From: CAZGTQ01 sp964528575
GTDB lineage: Bacteria > Planctomycetota > UBA1135 > GCA-002686595
Direction of reading: 5' to 3'
Length of the DNA stretch: 19,174 nucleotides
Assembly (NCBI GenBank): GCA_964528575.1
Contig: CAZGTQ010000370.1
Span: 1 to 19,174, forward strand
Numbering within the stretch: the first letter of the stretch is position 1; each line of letters opens with the position of its first letter. The position numbers and the translations under genes were made by a program. Of the stretch, positions 12,061 to 19,174 are shown piece after piece. The notes beneath the pieces were generated by a model. The model was not told the DNA's origin. It ran no database searches and was given only the letters and a program-made list of their open reading frames with translations.

Positions 12061-13929
12061 TCACCCGCCGCGAGGCCGCCGCTCGCGACGCCGCGGCTCA
12101 CGCAGCTCGATCGCGCGCGGCGCGCACGCGGTGCGGTTGCCCGCCCGATCGGCGAACACGATCTGATAGCAGAGCTCGCCCGCCGGTTGCCCACCGTCCC
12201 CCAGCTCGAAACGCCACAACCCCGCACCCGCCTGGAGCGCAACGCCCCGGCCCGGCTCTCCCCCGACCGCGATGCTGCTCTCCGCGTCGCCGATCCGCAG
12301 CGCCCGCTTCCCTGGGCGCACGAACGTGTGCGCCCAGGTGGCATCCGCGGCGAGCTCGACGGGCTCGACCCCATCGTCGACCTGCACGCGCAGCGGCTTG
12401 CCGCTCGTGTTGGTCCACACGACGGTGGTCCCCGCCGCGACGTCCAGGCTCGTGGGCGCGGAACCATCGAGGTCGAGCCCGAGCTGCCGGGGCGCCTCGT
12501 TGCGCACGAACCACGCTTCGGCCGTGATCCACGTTTCGCCGTTGGAGATGACGTCGTCCTGCACCGCGGCGTGCAGGACCCACGGGCCGCGCGGCGTGGC
12601 GCGCTCGCCGAGCTCCTGCTCCGCGAGGACGCGCGGAGGCCGGCCGTCCCTGGGGCCGCCGTTCAGGAACACCTGGCAGGGCGGCTGCTCGGCTCCGATG
12701 CGCTCGAGCCCTTGCACCGTGACCAGGTCGGGCGCGCCGTCGCCGTCGAGGTCCGCGATGCCCAGCGCGAGCGTCGGGTCCGCGATCGGCTCGACGACGC
12801 CTTCGACGAGCGTGAACGCGAGGCCGCCGTCGTTGCGCAGGACCTTCTCCCGCGGGCCGAGCGAGCCGATGAATGCATCCAGGTCGCCGTCCTGGTCGTA
12901 GTCGAACAGCGCGACGTCGTTGTCGTCGTCGGCCCCGATCGCGGGGTGCTTGGAGAAGGCGAGCGTGCCGCGCTCGAGCCGGTTCTCGACCGGGCCCTCG
13001 CCGAGCGGCATGCGTGAGCCCTCTCCACCGGCGGAGACGTCGGTGCGCTCGAGGCTGAGGAAGAAGAGGTCGAGGTCATCGTCGCCGTCGAGGTCGCCGG
13101 CCTCGGCCTCGTACACGCCGCCGGTCGTCGCGGGCAGGAGCGCGGAGGCGTCGCGGAAGTGGCCCGTGCCGTCGTTGAGCAGGAGGTAGTGGCCGTGGCC
13201 GTCGCGGTCGGTGCGGTTGGGGCCGAACAGATCGACGTCGAAGTCGCCGTCGATGTCCGCGAGGTGCAGCGCCATGGAGCCGATCTCGAGCGGCGCCGCG
13301 AGGCGCTCGGATGCTTCGGCGAAACGGCCGGCGCCGTCGTTGAGATACAGCCGCGGGCGCCCGCCGGGGGGGCCGAGGAAGCTGGGGCCGCTGTCGGCGA
13401 GCACGAGGTCCAGGTCGCCGTCGTCGTCGACGTCCCCGAACGCGGCGGTCGCCGACGAGAGCGTCTCGGTGAGCCCGCGTACGTCGCTCTCCATCCGGAA
13501 CCAGCCCGGTCGCTCCTCGCCACGGTTCATGAACAGGTACGGCGGAGCGGTGTTGAAGCCGTTGGCGAACACCGCGTCGATCCAGCCGTCGGCGTCGACA
13601 TCCGCGATCGCGACGTCGCGCGCGTGCGACTCGGACCAGCCCAACCGCTCGACGCTCGCGTCCGTGAGTGCGAAGGCTCCGGTCTCGAGGCCATTCAGCC
13701 ACAGGCCGTTCTGGTGCTTGCGCCCCGGCCCGCTCCAGCCCTCGCCGCGCGCGAGCAAGACGTCCAGGTCGCCGTCGTTCTCGACGTCGGCGAACGCGAT
13801 GCCCTCGGTCCAGGACGTTGCCCCCGCGAATGCGTCGGGGAGGCGCCGGAAGATCGGCGGGGGAGCCGGTTCCTGGCCGGGGGACGGGAGCGGAAGGGCG
13901 AGCGCGACGAGCAGGGTGAGGGCGTTCAT
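12061..13929 (-). CDS. Secreted FG-GAP/VCBS-repeat protein with C-terminal beta domains
   Basis: A 622-residue protein from the ATG at 13929. Residues 1-19 (MNALTLLVALALPLPSPGQ) are a signal peptide. Residues 40-440 are FG-GAP/VCBS repeats with seven calcium-loop-type motifs, among them DVENDGDLDV, DVDADGWIDAV, DVDDDGDLDLV, DIDGDFDVDLF, DLDGDDDLDLF, DYDQDGDLDAF and DLDGDGAPDLV, expected to form a beta-propeller. Residues 440-622 appear to be two beta-sandwich modules: WVLHAAVQDDVISNGETWIT, then a short cupredoxin-like stretch VVWTNTSGKPLRVQVDDG. Copper ligands are not evident, so electron transfer is not claimed. An extracellular binding or adhesion role is inferred. It is divergent from the PilZ gene, with 92 bp between the starts. 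The ATG has no Shine-Dalgarno. Confidence 0.88.
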   Translation of the reverse strand: MNALTLLVALALPLPSPGQEPAPPPIFRRLPDAFAGATSWTEGIAFADVENDGDLDVLLARGEGWSGPGRKHQNGLWLNGLETGAFALTDASVERLGWSESHARDVAIADVDADGWIDAVFANGFNTAPPYLFMNRGEERPGWFRMESDVRGLTETLSSATAAFGDVDDDGDLDLVLADSGPSFLGPPGGRPRLYLNDGAGRFAEASERLAAPLEIGSMALHLADIDGDFDVDLFGPNRTDRDGHGHYLLLNDGTGHFRDASALLPATTGGVYEAEAGDLDGDDDLDLFFLSLERTDVSAGGEGSRMPLGEGPVENRLERGTLAFSKHPAIGADDDNDVALFDYDQDGDLDAFIGSLGPREKVLRNDGGLAFTLVEGVVEPIADPTLALGIADLDGDGAPDLVTVQGLERIGAEQPPCQVFLNGGPRDGRPPRVLAEQELGERATPRGPWVLHAAVQDDVISNGETWITAEAWFVRNEAPRQLGLDLDGSAPTSLDVAAGTTVVWTNTSGKPLRVQVDDGVEPVELAADATWAHTFVRPGKRALRIGDAESSIAVGGEPGRGVALQAGAGLWRFELGDGGQPAGELCYQIVFADRAGNRTACAPRAIELREPRRRERRPRGG

Positions 13930-14021
13930 GGGCGTTCTGCGGGCCCGGATTCTCGGTGGCGGGCGTGGCCGCGGCCAGGCTCAAGTGGGCCGCCCGGACG
14001 GGCCGATGGGATGACTCCACC

Positions 14022-14735
14022 ATGTCTTCGCGCAACGACCGCCTCTTCCCGACGCCCGACCCCGGCGAGCGGCTGCGGTTCGCGTTCCTCCTCGGGAGCG
14101 AACGCGAGCTGTCCGCGACGATCGGCGAAGTGTCCCAGGACGGTCTCGCCGTGCGTTGCGACCGCGCCGCCGGGCCGCTGCTCGAGATCGGCTCGGCGCA
14201 GGAGGCGCGCATCCACGGCGCGAGCTTCGCCGACCCGGTCCGAACGCGCGTCCTCGTGCGCAGCCGGCGCATCGAGCGGACGTCGGTGCGCTACGGGCTC
14301 GGCTTCGGAATGGACGGGGAGTCGCGCGACGAGGAGGTGCTGCAAGCGCTGTTCAACCCGCGCGGGACCGTGCGGGTCACGCCGGCGCCCGGCGAGGCGA
14401 TCGATGTCTCGCTCCACGTGGGCGCGGGGGGACGCAAGATCACGTGTGACCTCGTCGACATCTCGCTCGACGGCATGGCGGTGCGCGCGGACAAGTCGAC
14501 CGATTGCGCCATCGCGTCGGCCAAGCAGATGCTCGTCGCGTTCCGCCTGCCGGTCGGCGACATGGAGCTCCGCTTCTGCGCCGTTTCGGTCTACGCGGAG
14601 CTCGAGGGCGAGCACGTGCGTTACGGGTTCGAGTTCGCGCGCGGCTGCACGAGCGAGGCGGAGCGCATGCGCGAGATTCTCGGCGCGTACGTCATGCGGC
14701 GGCAGAGCGAGATGATCCGCACCGCCGCCAGTTGA
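14022..14735 (+). CDS. Tandem PilZ-domain protein (c-di-GMP effector candidate)
   Basis: A 237-residue protein from the ATG at 14022; an upstream in-frame GTG would add a non-conserved leader. The second PilZ domain (residues 112-225) has both signature elements for c-di-GMP: RGTVR (RxxxR, 114-118) and DISLDG (DxSxxG, 146-151). The first domain (15-105) has EVSQDG at 36-41 in place of DxSxxG and lacks a clear RxxxR, so it looks degenerate and may mediate dimerisation. No signal peptide or membrane segment is present, so it is a cytoplasmic receptor whose target is unknown. The divergent secreted FG-GAP gene and the downstream membrane-protein remnant do not identify the output. Confidence 0.85.
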   Translation: MSSRNDRLFPTPDPGERLRFAFLLGSERELSATIGEVSQDGLAVRCDRAAGPLLEIGSAQEARIHGASFADPVRTRVLVRSRRIERTSVRYGLGFGMDGESRDEEVLQALFNPRGTVRVTPAPGEAIDVSLHVGAGGRKITCDLVDISLDGMAVRADKSTDCAIASAKQMLVAFRLPVGDMELRFCAVSVYAELEGEHVRYGFEFARGCTSEAERMREILGAYVMRRQSEMIRTAAS

Positions 14736-14742
14736 GCGGCGG

Positions 14743-15330
14743 TCAGAGCGTCTCGATCTCGCCGCGCTCGCGGAACGCGCCGATCCGCCGGTCGAGCAGC
14801 GCGCGCTCGCGTTGCAAGTTCGCGCGGCCGCCGCTCACGCGGCGCGGCGGGGAGCGCGCCTTCCGCTCGCCGCGGAACGGCTCGGCGTCGCGCTCGCGCT
14901 GACGGCCCTCGAGCCGGCCGCGTGGTCGAGCGCACGCAGCGCCATTCCCGCGGTCGGCGAGCACTACCCGTCGCTGCTCACGCCCGCGAACGTCGCCGAC
15001 GCGACGAGCCGCGCGCCCGTGGTCGCGCGCTACTTCGCGACGTCGTTCGCCGACGTGCTGCGCTGGAACCTGCTCTGGCCGGCGTTCGCGGCCGCCGTGC
15101 TGTGGGTGCTCGTGCGCCGGAGGCGCGCGCTGCTCGCTCATGCTTCTCTCGCGGGGGTCCTGTTCGTGGTCGGTGGGGTGTGCGCTGTATTTCGCCGTGC
15201 TGCTCGTGACGCCTTGGCCGCTGGAGCGGATCGCGCCGACCGGGATCCCCGATCGGCTCTTGCTGCACTCGCTCCGTTCGCGGCCCTGGCGCTCGCGTCG
15301 CTCGTCTGGGAAGAGCCCTCCCGCGCGTAG
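14743..15330 (+). pseudogene. Remnant of a polytopic membrane protein (possibly GT39-like glycosyltransferase), frameshifted
   Basis: This stretch between the PilZ and sigma genes holds no intact gene but shows membrane-protein coding in pieces. One frame reads LGVALALTALEPAAW, AIPAVGEHYPSLLTPANVAD, then LRWNLLWPAFAAAVLWVLV and ASLAGVLFVVG. About 15170-15180 the similarity moves to the next frame (CALYFAVLLVTPWPLERIAP, TGIPDRLLLH), and about 15275 it returns to the first (LAPFAALALASLVWEEPSRA, stop TAG 15328-15330). The run of loops and helices, with TPW-like and DRLLLH motifs, recalls the C-terminal part of dolichyl-phosphate-mannosyltransferase-like membrane enzymes. The N-terminal catalytic half is missing. 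Two compensating indels could also be assembly errors, but the missing N-terminus favours decay. Confidence 0.55.
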
Positions 15331-15422
15331 GACCCGCGCCGGGCCGTCCGGTTGCACCGCCTCACGCTCTTTTTCTCGAGTCCGTGCAACACTGCGGGCT
15401 CGGCCGGGATGCAGAGCGCGGC

Positions 15423-18400
15423 ATGACGATCGATCCGAGAGCGCCGACGCTGGACGAGCTTCTCGCGCACGCGGGCTGGCTCCGCGGGCTCGCGCTGCGG
15501 CTTCTGCGCGATCCGCACGCGGCGGACGACGCGGTCCAGGAGACGTGGCTCGCGGCGCTGCGGCATCCGCCGCGGCGCGAGGTGGGACTGCGTCCTTGGC
15601 TGCGCGCCGTGCTCGTGAACGCAGTGCGCAAGCGCGGCCGCAGCGAGGTGCGCCGCGCCGATAGCGAGCGGAGCGCGGGCGCGCCGGCGGCGTGCGAGTC
15701 GCCCGACGAGCTGCTCGAGCACGCCGAGCTGTCGGCCGCGCTCCTGCGCGAGGTGCTCTCGCTCGAGCCGACGCAGCGCGACGTGGTGCTGCGGCGCTAC
15801 TGGCGCGGCCGCACGGCGGCGGAGATCGCGCGCGAGCGCGGCGTGCCGCCGGCGACGGTGCGCTCGCAGCTCAAGCGCGCGCTCGACGCGCTGCGGGAGC
15901 GGATGAGCGACCGCCTCGGCGGCGACGGCGAGCGCGACCGCGCGCTCCACTCGATCGTCGGCCTGGCCGCACCGTGGGCCGCCGCCCCGACGGGCGGGGT
16001 CGGCGGCGCCCTGCAAGGAGCCTGGGTCGTGAAGGAATCGAGCAAGCTGGCCTGGATCGGCGGCGCTGTCGCGTTGGCGCTCGCCGGGACGTGGGGCGCG
16101 TTGGGCATCGTGCGCGAAGGGGAGGTCGTCGAGCCGCGCGCGCCGGACGCGAAGCTCGCGGCGGCGCCGGTGGACGAGCCCGAGCCGTCGGTGGTGAGCC
16201 GGCCGAGCGAGCCGCGGCGCGCGGAAGTCATCGCGCAGGAGAGCGCGCCGCGGCCTGCGGAGCGAGCGGACGTCGTCGCAGAGCCGGGCGAGGAGCAGCT
16301 CCCCCTCGTGCGGGCGCGCGTCGTGGAGGCTCTGCGCTCGCCGCTCGCCGGCGCGCGCGTCGAGCTGCTCGAGCTCGATGCGTTGCCGGGCGCGGTCGCG
16401 TTCAGCGCCGCAGGCGGCGACGTCGAGCTGCGCTACGAGCCGTTTTTGGCGCGCGCGTACGAGCCGCTGCGGACCGTGCGCGTGGAGCACGCGGGGCACG
16501 CGACGCGCTTCCTGCTCGTCACGCTTCCGCGCGAGGGCGAGACCGATCTCGGCGAGATCGAGCTCGCCGACGGCGGCGCGGTCGCGGGGCGCGTCGTGGA
16601 CGCGGCGGGGCTGCCGATCGCCGATGCGCTCGTGCGGGTCGCCGCGGTGCCGCTCACCCATCCTGGGCACCGTTCGGCGATCCTGACGCCGGACCAGGCG
16701 CGACGGCTCGGACCGGACGTCGGTCCCGGGCTGCCGTCCGCGCGCAGCGGAGTGGATGGGCTCTTCCGCGTCGAAGGCGTGCCCCCTGGGAGCGGGCGCG
16801 TGTGGGCTACGCTCGCCGGCGGCCGGCATGCGTTCGGCGAGCCGATCGAGGTACGGCCGCGGGAGACGGTGACCGGCATCGAGCTCGTCGTCGACGAGCC
16901 GACCGCGCTCGACCGCATCGAGGGAATCGTCGTCGGCTCGGACGGCGAGCCGGTAGCGCGCGCGGCGATCCACTATTCGGTGCTCTCGTCGAGTGTTCCG
17001 TTGCTCCAGGCCGAGGCGGACGAGAACGGGCGCTTCGCGATCGAGGTGCGCTATCCCGAGCCGCACGACCTGTCGTTCGAGGATCCGCAGCGGGAGAGCG
17101 GTTCCGCGGTCCTGCGCGGGGTCGAGCCTGGGACGCGCGATCTCGTCGTGCGGCTGCGCGAGGCGCGGTGGATCGACGTGATCGGCCGCGACGAGAGCGG
17201 AGCGCCGGTCGACTTCGTGATGGACGTGTCCGGCACTGGCCACGTGGTCTCGGTCCTAGACGGTCAGGTCGACGGGGAGGGCGCGGGGCACGTGCGCGTG
17301 CAGGCGCCGCCCGAGCCGTTTCGCCTGCGCGCGATCGCGAAGGGCTTCCCGACGATCGAGCGCGGACCATTCGACCCCGACGCGTTGCCCGCGAGGCTCG
17401 AGCTGACTTTCGAGTCGGTGCCCGGGATCGCCGGCCGCGTTCTCGCGGACGGCGAGCCGGTCGCGGGCGCTACCGTCGCACTCCACGAAGCGTTGTCCTC
17501 CAGGCAGGAGGTCGTGCAGTTCGGCTTCGTGCTGCGCACGGACCCGCACGCGAACGCCAGCACCAAGACCGACGTCGAGGGTCGCTTCCGGCTGGTCGCC
17601 GACACGTCGCGCTACGGGCCCGAGCTCCTGCCGGAGCTCGAGCACCGGCTTCTCGTCGAAGCAGAGGGCTACGCGCTCGCCGACTGGTTCCTCGTCCGGC
17701 TCGACAACGCGACCGGCGAGGAGATCGAGATCGAGCTCGTCCGCGGGGGCACGATCGAGGGACGCGTTCTGGTCGGAAGCGGCGAGGATCCGGGCAGCCG
17801 GCTCGTCGCGATCTCGCGCGGCGACGGCAAGATCCGCAAGCAGCGCACGGAGCCGGACGGCAGCTTCCGATTCGAGCACGTCACGCCGGGCGGGTGGCAG
17901 GTGCGCGTGCGCGCGCTCGAGACAGCGTCGACGCGCTACTCGATTGCCGCCGGCGGCTCGCCTCCGGAGCTCGAGTGGGACTGCCATGTCTTGGACGGGC
18001 GCGTGACCGTGTACGACGTCGACCTGCGCAACGAGGCGAAGGCGAAGCTCGTCGGCCGCCTTCGCGTCGATGGCGAAGGCGCGGCCGGTTGGAGCGCGCG
18101 CGTCGAGCACGTCTACGAGTACGACGTGGTCGAGCCGATACGGCCGGTCGTGCTCGACGAGGAGGGGACGTTCGTGCTCGTGGCGCCTCCGGGGCCGTAC
18201 AAGCTGACGATCTCGAGCGCGGAGGGCGCTGCGCTGGCGGTCCACGCCGACCTCGCGCTCGAGGCACCGGATACGGCGTGGAGTTTCGATCTCGAGACGG
18301 CCGAGGTCGTCTCCTCGGGCGTTGTGAACGCAGGCACGTCACGCCAGTTGCACTTCCTATGGCACGGGGAGCGCGTGAGCGTGCGTGCCGAGGCGCAGGT

Positions 18401-18566
18401 CGACGAGAGTGGCGCGTTCCCCGCCACGCGCGTGCCGGCGGGCCACGTGAGTGTTCGTCGTATGGAGAGCTTCGTCACCTCGAACGGATTCGCGTACGAG
18501 GGCATGCGCCCCGTCCTCGAGCTCGTTCTCGAGCCGGGCGAGCGGCGCGCCATCGAGGTGCGCTGA
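15423..18566 (+). CDS. ECF sigma factor fused to a transmembrane segment and carboxypeptidase-regulatory-like repeats
   Basis: A 1047-residue protein from the ATG at 15423. Residues 10-75 are sigma region 2 (LRGLALRLLRDPHAADDAVQ, ETWLAAL), and residues 103-160 are region 4 (LSLEPTQRDVVLRRYWRGRT, then the helix-turn-helix AAEIARERGVPPATVRSQLK). A linker (161-205) leads to one membrane helix at 209-230 (LAWIGGAVALALAGTWGALG). Beyond it lie about 800 extracytoplasmic residues with several CarboxypepD_reg-like beta modules: near 383 (VAGRVVDAAGLPIADALVRV), 496 (IEGIVVGSDGEPVARAAI), 665 (IAGRVLADGEPVAGATVAL) and 775 (TIEGRVLVGSGE). The sigma part would face the cytoplasm and the tail the periplasm, giving a one-protein signalling device; proteolytic release is one possible mechanism. 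No anti-sigma gene is adjacent. An internal Shine-Dalgarno and GTG precede the membrane helix. Confidence 0.88.
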   Translation: MTIDPRAPTLDELLAHAGWLRGLALRLLRDPHAADDAVQETWLAALRHPPRREVGLRPWLRAVLVNAVRKRGRSEVRRADSERSAGAPAACESPDELLEHAELSAALLREVLSLEPTQRDVVLRRYWRGRTAAEIARERGVPPATVRSQLKRALDALRERMSDRLGGDGERDRALHSIVGLAAPWAAAPTGGVGGALQGAWVVKESSKLAWIGGAVALALAGTWGALGIVREGEVVEPRAPDAKLAAAPVDEPEPSVVSRPSEPRRAEVIAQESAPRPAERADVVAEPGEEQLPLVRARVVEALRSPLAGARVELLELDALPGAVAFSAAGGDVELRYEPFLARAYEPLRTVRVEHAGHATRFLLVTLPREGETDLGEIELADGGAVAGRVVDAAGLPIADALVRVAAVPLTHPGHRSAILTPDQARRLGPDVGPGLPSARSGVDGLFRVEGVPPGSGRVWATLAGGRHAFGEPIEVRPRETVTGIELVVDEPTALDRIEGIVVGSDGEPVARAAIHYSVLSSSVPLLQAEADENGRFAIEVRYPEPHDLSFEDPQRESGSAVLRGVEPGTRDLVVRLREARWIDVIGRDESGAPVDFVMDVSGTGHVVSVLDGQVDGEGAGHVRVQAPPEPFRLRAIAKGFPTIERGPFDPDALPARLELTFESVPGIAGRVLADGEPVAGATVALHEALSSRQEVVQFGFVLRTDPHANASTKTDVEGRFRLVADTSRYGPELLPELEHRLLVEAEGYALADWFLVRLDNATGEEIEIELVRGGTIEGRVLVGSGEDPGSRLVAISRGDGKIRKQRTEPDGSFRFEHVTPGGWQVRVRALETASTRYSIAAGGSPPELEWDCHVLDGRVTVYDVDLRNEAKAKLVGRLRVDGEGAAGWSARVEHVYEYDVVEPIRPVVLDEEGTFVLVAPPGPYKLTISSAEGAALAVHADLALEAPDTAWSFDLETAEVVSSGVVNAGTSRQLHFLWHGERVSVRAEAQVDESGAFPATRVPAGHVSVRRMESFVTSNGFAYEGMRPVLELVLEPGERRAIEVR
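16015..16031 (+). promoter_or_regulatory. Internal Shine-Dalgarno and in-frame GTG before the membrane helix
   Basis: AAGGAG at 16015-16020 is followed 8 nt later by GTG at 16029-16031, in frame with the sigma fusion (codon 203). Translation from here would give VKESSKLAWIGGAVALALAG and onward: a basic N-terminus and membrane helix, that is, a separate 845-residue membrane protein without the sigma domain. The site is better placed than anything before the ATG at 15423. Confidence 0.5.
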
Positions 18567-18752
18567 GCAGCGGCGCGCGCTCCACGCGCGTCCGCGAGCC
18601 GGGGTCCTTCGTCACGATACCCGCGAGGGCGATCGACCGTGCGGAGCACCGCGGTTGCGAGGCGCCTTGCGGAGTCGCGTCGGGCGCGTGCATTCCGTCG
18701 GCGCGGGCGGACCGCGGGAAGACAGCGCCAGCGAAGCGGAGCATCGACTGCG

Positions 18753-18784
18753 ACCGCGGCGTCGTCCACGGACGACGCCGCGGT
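18753..18784. terminator. Perfect 15-bp hairpin downstream of the sigma fusion
   Basis: ACCGCGGCGTCGTCC (18753-18767) and GGACGACGCCGCGGT (18770-18784) pair perfectly around AC; sterically the loop is CACG with a 14-bp stem. It lies about 190 bp after the sigma stop codon. No T-tract follows, so a terminator role is inferred from stability and the convergent context. Confidence 0.55.
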
Positions 18785-18885
18785 GCGTACGGCGGGCTAC
18801 TGGCCGTTGCAGCGGGTCGTGCGTGCCCGAGCCGCCTCCGCCGAGGTGATTCGACGCCGCTCGATCGAGCCGCTGCGTCCCGCGC

Positions 18886-18921
18886 CGAGCCGCGGCGCCG
18901 TTGCAGCGGCGCCGCGGCTCG
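18886..18921. terminator. Perfect 15-bp hairpin downstream of the right-edge gene
   Basis: CGAGCCGCGGCGCCG (18886-18900) and CGGCGCCGCGGCTCG (18907-18921) pair perfectly around the loop TTGCAG. It begins 10 bp after the stop codon of the minus-strand gene ending at 18932 and is the best terminator candidate for that gene, although no U-tract is present. Confidence 0.65.
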
Positions 18922-18931
18922 CGTGGGGGCA

Positions 18932-19174
18932 TCAGTGGCCCGAACCCGTGCCGCCGCCGCCGCCCGTGCCGGTCGACAACTGGATGAGGGTCAGCACCGT
19001 GTCCAGGCGCTCGAGGAAGGACCAGCCGCCTGACGGGGCGGTGGTGGCGCAGCCGCCTCCGGAGCCGTCGCCTCCGTCTTCTCCGGCCTCTCCGTCGGTC
19101 TCGACCGGCCACACGCCGCCGCCGTCGCCGCCCTCGCCACCCTCGCCGCCGGCACCCGGCGTGCAGCCATTGCC
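18932..19174 (-). CDS. C-terminal end of a Gly-rich protein (5' part beyond right edge)
   Basis: The minus frame is open from the window edge to TGA at 18932-18934, about 80 codons. It reads GNGCTPGAGGEGGEGGDGGG, then VWPVETDGEAGEDGGDGSGG and GCATTAPSGGWSFLERLDTV, ending LSTGTGGGGGTGSGH. The low-complexity Gly/Glu/Asp composition suggests an extended, acidic, probably extracellular tail. The two Cys residues (GNGCTPG and GGGCATT) might form a disulfide or a sorting site, but no known C-terminal sorting signal is matched: there is no terminal Arg cluster. The strong hairpin directly after the stop supports a real gene end. The start, length and family cannot be seen, so no function is offered. 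Confidence 0.5.
   Translation of the reverse strand, partial: GNGCTPGAGGEGGEGGDGGGVWPVETDGEAGEDGGDGSGGGCATTAPSGGWSFLERLDTVLTLIQLSTGTGGGGGTGSGH

Larger units (their letters stand above)
18567..18931. other. Convergent intergenic region with two long hairpins
   Basis: These 365 bp lie between the stop codon of the sigma fusion (18566) and the stop codon of the right-edge gene (18932). Apart from the two hairpins I see no gene; open frames here are arginine-rich shadows with no recognisable protein features. Confidence 0.6.

Noticed and set aside
12440..12475. Copper-binding cupredoxin site in the FG-GAP protein
   Set aside because: The WTNTSGKPLRVQVDD stretch resembles a cupredoxin strand, but the Cys/Met/second His ligand cluster is not seen.
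14743..15357. A 204-residue minus-strand gene
   Set aside because: It is a charged low-complexity shadow, whereas the opposite strand shows coherent membrane-protein segments.
15692..19033. A 1113-codon plus-strand open frame
   Set aside because: It is the +1 shadow of the sigma fusion, with typical high-GC Arg/Ala composition and no domain features.
18932..19174. MYXO-CTERM or other C-terminal sorting signal in the right-edge protein
   Set aside because: There is no hydrophobic helix followed by an Arg cluster at the C-terminus, so the known sorting patterns do not fit.

Overview
The window comes from a very GC-rich bacterium. The gene content points to a planctomycete-like lineage or a similar deep-branching group. 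It has many secreted proteins with IPT/TIG, lamin-tail, FG-GAP and collagen-like modules, a C-terminal beta-rich domain of a kind I associate with planctomycete exported proteins, an ECF sigma factor fused to a membrane-anchored sensor-like tail, and many genes with no clear Shine-Dalgarno. This assignment is inferred from protein style; no rRNA or other marker gene is present.

Layout. 1-1553 (minus): a two-gene unit of an IPT/TIG secreted protein followed by a collagen-like surface protein that runs off the left edge, with a 10-base homopolymer in the spacer where the ribosome binding site should be. 1822-2484 (plus): a secreted protein with a 57-bp repeat. 2488-6240 (minus): an aminoglycoside-phosphotransferase-like kinase, a GMC flavoprotein oxidoreductase and a Gfo/Idh/MocA-like oxidoreductase, the last two separated by a 15-bp tandem repeat. 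6383-8167 (plus): a secreted endonuclease I with a lamin-tail domain. 8218-8763 (minus): a winged-helix protein with a histone-H1-like basic tail. 8931-10603 (plus): a Bcp-type peroxiredoxin whose peroxidatic cysteine codon is TGA, very probably selenocysteine with a SECIS-like hairpin just downstream, coupled by an ATGA overlap to a double-SIS sugar-phosphate protein. 10579-10860 (minus): a small CxxC/CxxC protein. 10967-11316: about 20 copies of a 17-bp repeat in a divergent spacer. 11392-11859 (plus): a stand-alone PolX-like helix-hairpin-helix protein. 12061-13929 (minus): a secreted FG-GAP/VCBS protein. 14022-14735 (plus): a tandem PilZ protein. 14743-15330 (plus): a frameshifted remnant of a polytopic membrane protein. 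15423-18566 (plus): the ECF sigma/transmembrane/carboxypeptidase-regulatory-like fusion. 18567-18931: two strong hairpins. 18932-19174 (minus): the end of a Gly-rich protein.

The two most notable items are the predicted exported selenocysteine peroxiredoxin, which conventional gene calling would cut in two, and the one-polypeptide transmembrane sigma factor, which also carries an internal Shine-Dalgarno and GTG that could release its membrane half as a separate protein. The window also has three unrelated minisatellites (15, 17 and 57 bp). I see no CRISPR array, insertion sequence, tRNA or rRNA.
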